From the NCBI RefSeq assembly GCF_004000765.1, contig NZ_BILW01000014.1, positions 62,001-126,000 on the forward strand: a stretch of 64,000 nucleotides of DNA. Reading direction: 5' to 3'. Source of the stretch: Paenibacillus chondroitinus NBRC 15376 (lineage in GTDB: Bacteria > Bacillota > Bacilli > Paenibacillales > NBRC-103111). Numbering within the stretch: the first letter of the stretch is position 1; every line of letters starts with the position of its first letter. The position numbers were made by a program, and so were the translations under genes. A model generated the notes under the pieces. That model made no database searches, was not told where the DNA came from, and was given only the letters and a program-made list of their open reading frames with translations. Below are positions 52,241 through 59,961 of this stretch, piece by piece.

Positions 52241-52272
52241 CCGATTCTTTATAGAGTCGGTTTTTCTTTTTT
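52241..52272 (+). terminator. Rho-independent terminator
   Basis: CCGATTCTTTATAGAGTCGG (7-bp stem, near-perfect) followed by TTTTTCTTTTTT; downstream of the decayed membrane gene. Confidence 0.85.
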
Positions 52273-52313
52273 GATATAATGGAGTAATTAGAGGCAGTAG
52301 GGAGTAGTGAAGC

Positions 52314-52688
52314 ATGACGATAACAAATTCAAATATTGCACCGGACCAGTGTGATGATACGTGTGAAGGAAGCACGAATGTAGTAGAAATTAAACAAAAA
52401 ATGATCGCTGAGGACACCGCGGCTAGTTTATCAGAAATTTTTAAAGCTTTAGGGGATCCTACGCGGATTAAAATTATATTTGCATTGTTACAAAGTGAAC
52501 TATGTGTTCATGATTTGACGTTGGTTCTAGAGATGGGACAATCCGCGGTATCACATCAACTACGCTATTTAAGGAATTTAAGAATAGTTAAACGTAGAAA
52601 AGTAGGGAAAACCGTGTACTATTCATTAGATGATGCACATATTGAACAAATCTTCTCCCTAACCCTACAACACATCACACATAATTAA
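52314..52688 (+). CDS. ArsR/SmtB-family metal sensor repressor 2
   Basis: 124 aa. N-terminal Cys pair (DQCDDTCEG, C13/C17), SELCVHDLTLVLEMGQSAVS winged helix, wing KVGKTVYYSLDD, and C-terminal helix DAHIEQIFSLTLQH with the alpha-5 Asp/His zinc ligands. Both alpha-3N and alpha-5 sites seem present, as in CadC/ZiaR-type zinc/cadmium sensors. It likely acts at the ACATATGA dyads before 54214 and 55231. The start follows GGGAGTAG. Confidence 0.9.
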   Translation: MTITNSNIAPDQCDDTCEGSTNVVEIKQKMIAEDTAASLSEIFKALGDPTRIKIIFALLQSELCVHDLTLVLEMGQSAVSHQLRYLRNLRIVKRRKVGKTVYYSLDDAHIEQIFSLTLQHITHN

Positions 52689-52706
52689 AGATGAGGATCC
52701 TTCTCT

Positions 52707-53138
52707 ATGAAAATTAAGACATATCAAGTTCAAGAAAAAGGTCTTTATCGTTTTTTAGGTTCGTTGGAAGTCCAGATCATGGAGATTATGTGGATGGTAG
52801 ATAAAGTAAGTATCAAGGATGTTCAAGAATTACTAAGTGAAGTGACTCCGTATTCGTTTACAACAATTATGACTGTTATGAACCGGCTATATGATAAAGG
52901 TTTATTAGAGAAAAAGACGCTCGGGAAAGGGAGAACTAAATCCACACTTTTTCGGGCCTTATCTACAAAAGATGATTTTTTGGCGGAACAGACGAGGGAT
53001 GTCACGAGAGGCCTCATGGATGAATTTGAAGACTATGTAGTCACTCATTTTATTGATGCCATGGATGAAGCAGATCCTAGTCTTATTCAAAAGTTGGAGC
53101 AAAAGCTCGAGGCCATAAAAAAGAGGACTGACCGATGA
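52707..53138 (+). CDS. BlaI/MecI-family repressor 2
   Basis: 143 aa. GSLEVQIMEIMWMVDKVSIK, YSFTTIMTVMNRLYDKGLLE and wing GRTKSTLFRALSTKDDF give a BlaI winged helix and dimer domain. It overlaps the BlaR1-type gene by 4 bp, the classic blaI-blaR1 pairing, so signal-driven cleavage of this repressor is likely. It begins 18 bp after the ArsR gene. Confidence 0.92.
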   Translation: MKIKTYQVQEKGLYRFLGSLEVQIMEIMWMVDKVSIKDVQELLSEVTPYSFTTIMTVMNRLYDKGLLEKKTLGKGRTKSTLFRALSTKDDFLAEQTRDVTRGLMDEFEDYVVTHFIDAMDEADPSLIQKLEQKLEAIKKRTDR

Positions 53139-53995
53139 ACCAAGCCGCCAGGCCACAAGTTGCTTTTCTGCTTATTTTGCTGATGTCAGGGTGGATTCTC
53201 CTGCAAATGGGGTTAGTTGTCTTTCACCAGATAAGCGATGTGAGATACGATGGTAACCTTCCCATTTATTTGGTGGATCTGTTTACTGACATTTGGAGCA
53301 GGCATTCTGTGTTTAAAATGGTATTTACCTGCTTACTCATTATTACAATTACACGCATCTGTTTCTTTATAGGCAAGCAGGCTTTCTTGGATCATAAATG
53401 GCATTCGATTGTACAAAACCGTAAGAATGATGCTCTTTCAATTGAGATAAATGCGTCATATAAGCATCTTCGGACTGAAATCATTGTAATTCAAGAACAT
53501 AAGCCAGTAGCCTTAACTAAGGGGATATGGCATGCTCGTATTGTTATTTCAACGGGATTACTACACTTACTGTCAAATTCTGAAGTTGAGGCGGTTTTAA
53601 TCCATGAGCAGTATCACCGCCTATGTCGCCATCCTTTTAAGAAATGTTTGATTCATCTGTTTTGTTTCTCAATGAATTATATTCCCGCATTAGGAGCACT
53701 TCGATCTTATTTTGACGTTTGTATTGAAATACTGGCTGATAAACATGTCATTAATGAAATGAATTCAACCTATCCGCTTAGCTCAGCTTTACTCAAAATG
53801 GTCAATAGTAGAAAACAAAGCTTCAAAAGCACAGCAGTTCAGTTTACAGATGGTGAAGCAATCAATTATAGATTAAGCCAGCTTATAGAGCCTGACCATC
53901 CCATTAAAGTGCCACTGTTCTCCCTTCAAACATCTTTGTTCTCAATTTCGATGCTTATAGGCATGTTTATTATTGTTACTCTGAAATGCATTTAA
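53135..53995 (+). CDS. BlaR1/MecR1-type M56 membrane metalloprotease
   Basis: 286 aa. TM helices near 11-31 and 61-80, then a gluzincin domain with HEQYH at 157-161 (VEAVLIHEQYHRLCRHP) and a downstream Glu (CIEILADKHV), and a terminal TM (~264-284). The C-terminal penicillin-binding sensor of BlaR1 is absent, so the signal may be metal or sensed by another protein. It should cleave the overlapping BlaI-type repressor. Confidence 0.85.
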   Translation: MNQAARPQVAFLLILLMSGWILLQMGLVVFHQISDVRYDGNLPIYLVDLFTDIWSRHSVFKMVFTCLLIITITRICFFIGKQAFLDHKWHSIVQNRKNDALSIEINASYKHLRTEIIVIQEHKPVALTKGIWHARIVISTGLLHLLSNSEVEAVLIHEQYHRLCRHPFKKCLIHLFCFSMNYIPALGALRSYFDVCIEILADKHVINEMNSTYPLSSALLKMVNSRKQSFKSTAVQFTDGEAINYRLSQLIEPDHPIKVPLFSLQTSLFSISMLIGMFIIVTLKCI

Positions 53996-54008
53996 CGCGC
54001 CATACATG

Positions 54009-54041
54009 AAAAAGCAGGGAGATGTCTCTCTGCTTTTTTTA
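54009..54041 (+). terminator. Rho-independent terminator
   Basis: AAAAGCAGGGAGA pairs with TCTCTCTGCTTTTTTT across a 4-nt loop. It ends the ArsR-BlaI-BlaR1 transcript. Confidence 0.9.
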
Positions 54042-54050
54042 TACTATCAG

Positions 54051-54082
54051 ACATATGAACAAATATTGAATTATTCATATGT
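54051..54082 (+). promoter_or_regulatory. ArsR-type operator before methyltransferase paralogue B
   Basis: ACATATGAA...TTCATATGT, a 9-bp inverted repeat with a 14-bp AT-rich centre, just downstream of the terminator. The ACATATGA/TCATATGT half-sites recur at 55173-55212. Confidence 0.6.
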
Positions 54083-54213
54083 TTGATTGACAATACGTCC
54101 TTAGTTAACTAAATTGGAGTTATCAGGAATAGACTATGCATGATAGTGTAAATAATGTTTATGTAAATTAATCATTTGGAGTTTACTCGCATCATTCATA
54201 AGGAGTTCGCAAT

Positions 54214-55140
54214 ATGGATAATAGCTTTTATCGTAATCTGAATAAAGAGAGAGACACTCGTAGATGGTTGGATTGGGATGTACATCGTGGACAGATTGTC
54301 TTATTGATAAATAAAGCTATTTCTTCCCAACAAGATGTTGAAGAGGCTCTCATTATTGGTGCAGGAAACTGCGATGATTTAGATCTCATATTCTTGAGTC
54401 GTATTTTCTCGAAAATCATTCTAATGGACATAGATACCGAGTCTCTCCAAAAAGGAATTTGCCGGTTAGATATAAACTTGCAAAAGCAATTTCAATTACT
54501 TGGCGGAACTGATCTGAGTAAGTTAGATCAAATTGATTTTTATAAACAATTTATTGAACTATTAGAGAACAAGTCCACGGCATCTAAGCTTGGCTTATTT
54601 ATGAAAGTGATCTCCGAAGAAATCATAAATATTGAGATATTAGATGAGTGGAAAGGTCAGTTTTCAACAGTAATTTCATCCGCGGTATACACCCAAATCT
54701 TTTATATCCATGTACTTTCATTGTTTTGGCCATATGCTAACAACTATAGCCCTGAAGAAATTAGTGACATCGTTGAACAGGTAAGACAACTTCGAGATCA
54801 AATCATACGATCGTATAATGATCTCATCATGTCACTTGCTAAACCAGGCGGTACCGTCATTGTTTGGACGGATGCTTTGAGAATAGATGTAGAAAACCCT
54901 TTCCCAGAAGATGAGTTCTACTTATTAAAGACTGAGGAAGAGCGAGTGGAATACCTATTTAAGATGACTGAGGCGCAAGGACGGGATGTGGCCATATTAG
55001 GTTTGAAGGATTTGCACGACAAGATATCCTCTCAGGGTCGGCATTTATCTAGTTGGATTTGGCCGTTTTCAAATGATAAGCATTACATAACATTTGGACT
55101 TTCTGGATGGAAATTTGTAGTGGAATCAAATGAAAAATGA
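54214..55140 (+). CDS. Class I SAM-methyltransferase-like protein, paralogue B
   Basis: 308 aa. Motif I ALIIGAGNCDDLDLIFLSRI, acidic end ILMDID, then SSAVYTQIFYIHVLSLF, YNDLIMSLAKPGGTVIVWTD and SWIWPFSNDKHYITFG match paralogue A at 44578 block for block. Ribosome site AAGGAG. It follows an ArsR-type operator and precedes a Zn/Cd ATPase controlled by a similar one. The substrate is unknown. Two paralogues in one metal island argue for a metal-linked job. Confidence 0.72.
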   Translation: MDNSFYRNLNKERDTRRWLDWDVHRGQIVLLINKAISSQQDVEEALIIGAGNCDDLDLIFLSRIFSKIILMDIDTESLQKGICRLDINLQKQFQLLGGTDLSKLDQIDFYKQFIELLENKSTASKLGLFMKVISEEIINIEILDEWKGQFSTVISSAVYTQIFYIHVLSLFWPYANNYSPEEISDIVEQVRQLRDQIIRSYNDLIMSLAKPGGTVIVWTDALRIDVENPFPEDEFYLLKTEEERVEYLFKMTEAQGRDVAILGLKDLHDKISSQGRHLSSWIWPFSNDKHYITFGLSGWKFVVESNEK

Positions 55141-55172
55141 TGACGATGATCATTGACATAATTAGGGGGTCA

Positions 55173-55212
55173 ACATATGATATAATTAATACATGTGCAT
55201 GTAATCATATGT
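55173..55212 (+). promoter_or_regulatory. ArsR-type operator/promoter of the ATPase
   Basis: ACATATGAT (55173-55181) and ATCATATGT (55204-55212) flank TATAAT (55180-55185) and the dyad TACATGTGCATGTA. It lies just before the ATPase ribosome site. Confidence 0.62.
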
Positions 55213-55230
55213 AATAAAGGAGAATGTCCG

Positions 55231-57843
55231 ATGTCTTCAAACTCTTCTAACAATAAGCCGGATGGCGAACACCAACACGGGAATGAACCGTCATGTTGTA
55301 ATCATGACAAAGGCGACTCCCGTAGCCATGAACATAATCATAATCATGATCATGATCATGAACATATTCAGGACCATCAACATGTGCATCCTCACGAACA
55401 TAAGGAACAACCTAAAGAACTAAAGTTCAAAAAAAGTTTTAAGCTTGTGGATATAAGCACTCCAGAAAAGTGCGAAGATGATTGTTGTAATGATACAGAA
55501 CATCCACAACATCAAAAGATTGAAGACATTTCTGTTTTAAAATCAGATTATCTGATCGGTGGAATGGATTGCCCATCGTGTGCTTTAACTATTGAAAAAT
55601 CTGTTAAAGGAATTAAAGGGATAAGCGGAGTTCAAGTCAACTATAACACTGGTAAAATGCAAGTTGGTTATGATGATGAAATTGCCCTTGATCAAGTATC
55701 CAATACAGTTACAAAGCTAGGGTACACCGTTGAGGTTGCCCAGAAAAAGGACAGAGGAAGAGTCTATGCCATTGAAGGAATGGACTGCAGTTCCTGTGCG
55801 CTAACCATAGAAAAGCATATAAAGGCGCTACCATCGGTCAAAAGTGTCCATGTTAATTTCTCAACTGGAAAAATGATGGCTGAGCACGATAACTCAGCTG
55901 AGGATATTATCAAAGAAGTCTCCAAAGCTGGTTATAAGGCCATGCTTGTTTCCAAAACAAAACAAAGCACTATATCTAAAAAAGATAACTCAGGAAGAAA
56001 TTTAATTATATTTTCAGGAGCTTTACTTCTGTTTGGTTGGATTGGCTCTTATACAAGTGCATCACCAAACTTTACTACGCTACTTTACGCTGTATCCATT
56101 ATCATCGGTGGCTATAAGCCAGCTAGAAGCGCATATTATGCAGTAAAAAGCCGTTCACTGGATATGAATGTACTGATGACAGCTGCTGTTCTGGGTTCCG
56201 CGGCAATAGGTCAGTGGTTAGAGGGCGCAACGATTGTGTGGTTGTTTGCACTAGGAAATGTGCTGCAAACGATGTCCATTGAAAAGACTCGAAATTCGAT
56301 TCGTGGCTTAATTGATCTTGCTCCTCCCGAAGCATTCGTGAAAGATGGTCAAGAGCTTGTAAGTAAGCCCGTAGAGGATATTTTGGTTGATGATATCATT
56401 GTTGTTAAACCAGGGGATAAAATCCCGCTAGATGGTCTTGTCATTGCTGGTGAATCGAGTGTCAATCAAGCGCCGATCACAGGTGAATCCATTCCAGTCG
56501 ATAAGCATCTTGGTGACAGTGTATATGCAGGTACAATAAACGAACATGGATCCTTGGAGATTAAAGTAACTAAGCTGGTTGAAGATACGACCATCTCCAA
56601 AATCATTCACCTAGTGGAAGAAGCACAAGAACAGAAGGCTCCAACGGAAGCGTTTGTAGATAAATTTGCCCGTGTTTATACGCCAATTGTATTTATACTT
56701 GCTCTCGTTGTGATGGTTCTCCCCCCACTTCTTGGTAATGGAACGTGGGGAAGTTGGTTCTATAAAGGATTAGAATTATTAGTTATTGCATGCCCTTGTG
56801 CCTTGGTCATTTCAACACCTGTAGCGATTGTTTCAGCCATAGGAAATGCAGCTAAGAATGGGGTTCTTATCAAAGGTGGTGCATTCTTAGAAATAGCGGG
56901 AAGGATTTCAACGATAGCCTTTGATAAAACGGGCACTTTGACGGAGGGAAAACCAAAGGTAGCTCAAGTTGTATTAACGGGAACAAGTGAGGTTGAGCTA
57001 CTCAGTATTGCTCGAACGCTAGAAGAATACTCGACACACCCTATTGCCAAGGCAGTTGTTGAGTACGCCAAAGATAAGGGTGTACCTGTACGTCATGGTG
57101 ATACATTCAGAAACATCGTTGGTAAAGGTGTCAGCGCGATCATAGGCGATAGCGAATACTTTGCAGGGAACATCAAATTGTTCAAGGAACTGAGTATTTC
57201 TTTAGGAGAGTTAGAATCACAAATCGTATCCCTTCAACAAGAAGGAAATACAATCGTGATAATAGGAACAAACGAGAATGTATTAGGTGTTTTAGCCGTT
57301 TCTGATGCTATTCGTAGTACTTCCGTGAAAGCTCTTAAAGGGCTCCAAGCTGTTGGTATCCATCAAGTTGTCATGTTAACCGGTGACAATGAGGGGACAG
57401 CTAAGAAAGTTGCTTCTGAGACTGGGGTAACTCGTTATTTTGCGGAATTAATGCCTGAAGATAAAGTAAATGCTGTCAAAAAACTTCAAAAAGAAGGACA
57501 CTTTGTTGCCATGGTTGGAGATGGTATCAATGATGCTCCTGCACTTGCAACTGCAGACCTTGGCATAGCCATGGGAGGCGCAGGTACCGATACAGCCATG
57601 GAAACAGCCGACATCGTACTTATGGCGGATAATCTTGAAAAGCTACCGCATACGCTCCATTTAAGCCGGAAAGCCGTACAGATCATTAAACAGAATATAT
57701 GGTTTTCTATTGTCATTAAAGCCATAGCTTTGCTACTTATTTTCCCAGGGATTTTGACACTATGGATTGCTGTTTTGAGCGATACGGGAGCAGCTTTGCT
57801 TGTTATCATAAACAGCATGCGATTGTTACGACTGCGGAAATAA
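55231..57843 (+). CDS. His-rich Zn/Cd/Pb P1B-type ATPase (ZntA/CadA-like)
   Basis: 870 aa from ATG 55231 (AAAGGAG upstream). Very His-rich first 80 residues (HEHNHNHDHDHEHIQDHQHV), Cys pairs SCCNHD and DDCCND, two heavy-metal domains (GMDCPSC and GMDCSSC), eight TM helices, CPC at 521-523, phosphorylation Asp565 in [14 protein letters not shown]. The long His/Cys N-terminus suits zinc, cadmium or lead. It is the second P1B-2-type pump in the window and the only one with two HMA domains in this class. Confidence 0.93.
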   Translation: MSSNSSNNKPDGEHQHGNEPSCCNHDKGDSRSHEHNHNHDHDHEHIQDHQHVHPHEHKEQPKELKFKKSFKLVDISTPEKCEDDCCNDTEHPQHQKIEDISVLKSDYLIGGMDCPSCALTIEKSVKGIKGISGVQVNYNTGKMQVGYDDEIALDQVSNTVTKLGYTVEVAQKKDRGRVYAIEGMDCSSCALTIEKHIKALPSVKSVHVNFSTGKMMAEHDNSAEDIIKEVSKAGYKAMLVSKTKQSTISKKDNSGRNLIIFSGALLLFGWIGSYTSASPNFTTLLYAVSIIIGGYKPARSAYYAVKSRSLDMNVLMTAAVLGSAAIGQWLEGATIVWLFALGNVLQTMSIEKTRNSIRGLIDLAPPEAFVKDGQELVSKPVEDILVDDIIVVKPGDKIPLDGLVIAGESSVNQAPITGESIPVDKHLGDSVYAGTINEHGSLEIKVTKLVEDTTISKIIHLVEEAQEQKAPTEAFVDKFARVYTPIVFILALVVMVLPPLLGNGTWGSWFYKGLELLVIACPCALVISTPVAIVSAIGNAAKNGVLIKGGAFLEIAGRISTIAFDKTGTLTEGKPKVAQVVLTGTSEVELLSIARTLEEYSTHPIAKAVVEYAKDKGVPVRHGDTFRNIVGKGVSAIIGDSEYFAGNIKLFKELSISLGELESQIVSLQQEGNTIVIIGTNENVLGVLAVSDAIRSTSVKALKGLQAVGIHQVVMLTGDNEGTAKKVASETGVTRYFAELMPEDKVNAVKKLQKEGHFVAMVGDGINDAPALATADLGIAMGGAGTDTAMETADIVLMADNLEKLPHTLHLSRKAVQIIKQNIWFSIVIKAIALLLIFPGILTLWIAVLSDTGAALLVIINSMRLLRLRK

Positions 57844-58002
57844 GGGTATATACAACTTGGAATTACCGCCCGGTTGACTTTTTTGTAAATCGTTAATGGT
57901 TTTAAGTACTTTACGTGTCAGTTTTCGCAAATTGTGAAGTTGGTACTTGGATAGAGTAGTCAGGTAGAAGTAGTGCAGAATTGATTCGATGAATTACTTC
58001 TT

Positions 58003-58043
58003 AATGAGTAAATGATATACTATATAATGTGTTATTACTCATT
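58003..58043 (+). promoter_or_regulatory. Dyad and promoter before BNR-like lipoprotein
   Basis: AATGAGTAA and TTACTCATT are exact inverted copies 23 bp apart, flanking TATAAT (58023-58028). Probable operator; the cognate regulator is not known. Confidence 0.5.
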
Positions 58044-58090
58044 ATAGTAATTGTTTATTCTATTACTAAAATATAAAAGAGGAGATTCAA

Positions 58091-58975
58091 ATGAGAAAGT
58101 TGATAACGTTTATATCATTTGTAATTGTTGTTTTGTTAGTGTCTGCATGTGGAAACAAACAAATTGTTTTAGAACATATCCACGGTATTGGTTATTCCAG
58201 TAGTGGTAAACAAATCTTAATCCCTGCCCATAATGGTTTAGTTGCTTATTCTGAGGGGAAATGGCAAAATGTCGATGCTCCTAAAAATGATTATATGGGG
58301 TTCGTCACAGTAGATAACGGATTTTATAGCAGTGGACATCCTGCAGCAGGTTCTAACTTAAAAAATCCACTTGGCATAGTGAAAAGCGAAGACCTTGGTA
58401 AAACATTGACTAAGCTAGGATTAGAAGGAGAAAGCGACTTCCACGGAATGACGGTAGGTTTCAAATCACATGCGATTTACGTATTCAATGCGCAGCCAAA
58501 TTCAAAAATGAAGTCAGCCGGATTATTTTACTCTACAGATGACGCAAAAACTTGGAATCAAAGCGCTGCGGCTGGACTAAGTGGCGAACCTATAACAATG
58601 TCTGCTCATCCTACGGATGCTAAGACAATTGCGGTAGGATCAAAAACCGGTCTTCTTATTTCGACTGACTCAGGTAATCGATTTGACACATTGCTACCTC
58701 AAATTATTGTTTCTGCTGTATATTTCTCGAAAAATGGAGAATTATTTGTCGCAAGCCCTCAGTCGGCAACATTAAAACAAATAAACCTGGATACAAAAGG
58801 GACAAAGGAAATCAAACTGCCTTCGCTTGATAAAGATGATGCAGTATCCTATATTGATCAAAATCCAACTGCTGAGAGTGAAATTACAATTGCTACATTC
58901 AAAAAAGATATTTATACAAGCAAAGATGCGGGTACTAATTGGACAAGAATTGTAGACAAAGGTACAGGGAACTAA
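58091..58975 (+). CDS. F510_1955-type BNR/sialidase-like repeat lipoprotein
   Basis: 294 aa. Lipobox LLVSAC, then a beta-propeller-like series of Asp-box repeats: LEHIHGIGYSSSGKQILIPA, LFYSTDDAKTWNQS, LLISTDSGNRFD and IYTSKDAGTNWTR (S-x-D-x-G-x-T-W pattern). The family occurs beside copper genes in Bacillales and is called a glycosyl-hydrolase-like protein, but no catalytic activity is established. His-rich N-terminal strand (EHIHG) may bind metal. RBS AGAGGAG. Confidence 0.78.
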   Translation: MRKLITFISFVIVVLLVSACGNKQIVLEHIHGIGYSSSGKQILIPAHNGLVAYSEGKWQNVDAPKNDYMGFVTVDNGFYSSGHPAAGSNLKNPLGIVKSEDLGKTLTKLGLEGESDFHGMTVGFKSHAIYVFNAQPNSKMKSAGLFYSTDDAKTWNQSAAAGLSGEPITMSAHPTDAKTIAVGSKTGLLISTDSGNRFDTLLPQIIVSAVYFSKNGELFVASPQSATLKQINLDTKGTKEIKLPSLDKDDAVSYIDQNPTAESEITIATFKKDIYTSKDAGTNWTRIVDKGTGN

Positions 58976-58980
58976 AAAAG

Positions 58981-59021
58981 AGCAATACAACGGATTGAAA
59001 GCCGCTGTATTGCTTTTTTTT
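58981..59021 (+). terminator. Rho-independent terminator
   Basis: AGCAATACA pairs with TGTATTGCT across a loop extended by CGG/CCG and is followed by TTTTTTT. Confidence 0.88.
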
Positions 59022-59069
59022 AGTTCTATATTCAGCCAATGTTGCGTGGATACAATGTTAGAAATCACC

Positions 59070-59097
59070 TTGACATTATACCCATGGGGGGTATACT
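59070..59097 (+). promoter_or_regulatory. CsoR-controlled copper promoter
   Basis: TTGACA (59070-59075) and TATACT (59092-59097) are spaced by 16 bp, and ATACCCATGGGGGGTAT, a CsoR-type GC-rich dyad, fills the spacer. Cu(I)-free CsoR bound here would block RNA polymerase. Confidence 0.85.
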
Positions 59098-59162
59098 ATA
59101 TGATTATAAGGATTAATTGAAAATACAAATGAATTTTATATGAAATAAAGGAGAGAGATAAA

Positions 59163-59777
59163 ATGGCAACCATGAAGTTTGCTGTCACACCGGGCTTTGG
59201 CGTAGGAGGTACAGTTTTTAGTCCGGAACAATTATCAACATTGGGAGCGGTTGTAGGCGATAACGCCCGCATCGAATTGACTACCTTCAAACAGCTTTAT
59301 GTTGAAATAGAGGAGGCTCATTATCATGAGATCGTGCAAAGGCTATCCGCTGTCGGATTAGAGATTCATCCTGCTGGCTTTTATACGAAAAGCCTAATCA
59401 CTTGTAACTTTTGTCGCGGGGAAGCAGAAGCAGGTTTAAAAACGGCAAAACTATTGGATGCTGCAATTTCGGCTAAAGCAGTGCCGAGTCCATTGAAGAT
59501 AGGTTATGCTGGATGCGCCCTGGGAACAAGTGAACCGCTACTAAAGGATATTGGGGTCGTTAAGATTCTCGAAAAGTTTGATATTTATATTGGCGGCGAG
59601 AGTAAGGGATTAAAAGCATCCACCGCCCAACTTTTTGTATCTGGCTTATCCGAGGAGGACATGATCTCCGTCGTTCAACGATTAATTAAGTATTTTCAAG
59701 AACACGGGAAGAAGAAAGAGAAGTATTCAAAGTTTATTGAAAGGTATTCACTTGATGTTTTGCGTAAATTCTATTGA
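59163..59777 (+). CDS. Sulfite/nitrite-reductase-like half-domain protein
   Basis: 204 aa. N-terminal ferredoxin-like half domain (AVTPGFGVGGTVFSPEQLST), then a region like the siroheme/[4Fe-4S] half of sulfite and nitrite reductases: LITCNFCRGEAEAGLKTAKL and KIGYAGCALGTSEPLL. Only three of the usual four cluster Cys are seen, and the protein is about half the length of a real reductase, so activity is doubtful. First gene of the CsoR operon. Its end overlaps the copZ remnant. Confidence 0.7.
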   Translation: MATMKFAVTPGFGVGGTVFSPEQLSTLGAVVGDNARIELTTFKQLYVEIEEAHYHEIVQRLSAVGLEIHPAGFYTKSLITCNFCRGEAEAGLKTAKLLDAAISAKAVPSPLKIGYAGCALGTSEPLLKDIGVVKILEKFDIYIGGESKGLKASTAQLFVSGLSEEDMISVVQRLIKYFQEHGKKKEKYSKFIERYSLDVLRKFY

Positions 59778-59916
59778 AGGGGCTTTAAAAGAAATTGGAG
59801 CAACTGGACGTGTGGATTTGGCCTCAAGAACCGTATCCGTGGAGTTTGAAGATAACATGATTAACTTGGGACAAATTAAAGAAGTTATTGAAGATCAAGG
59901 TTATGACGTAGTATAG
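59755..59916 (+). pseudogene. copZ: copZ missing its N-terminal third
   Basis: The frame reads M-F-CVNSIEGALKEIGATGRV, DLASRTVSVEFED and IKEVIEDQGYDVV to TAG, a CopZ fold starting exactly at the second Cys of MxCxxC. The first strand and the first Cys are missing; the upstream sequence belongs to the reductase-like gene, which overlaps by 23 bp. CopZ normally hands Cu(I) to CopA and CsoR and needs both Cys. A 54-residue product could be made from ATG 59755 but would lack the metal site. Confidence 0.85.
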
Positions 59917-59961
59917 AAAATATACCCTAAGCAGTATGGTTAAAAATAGGAGGTATCTCTG

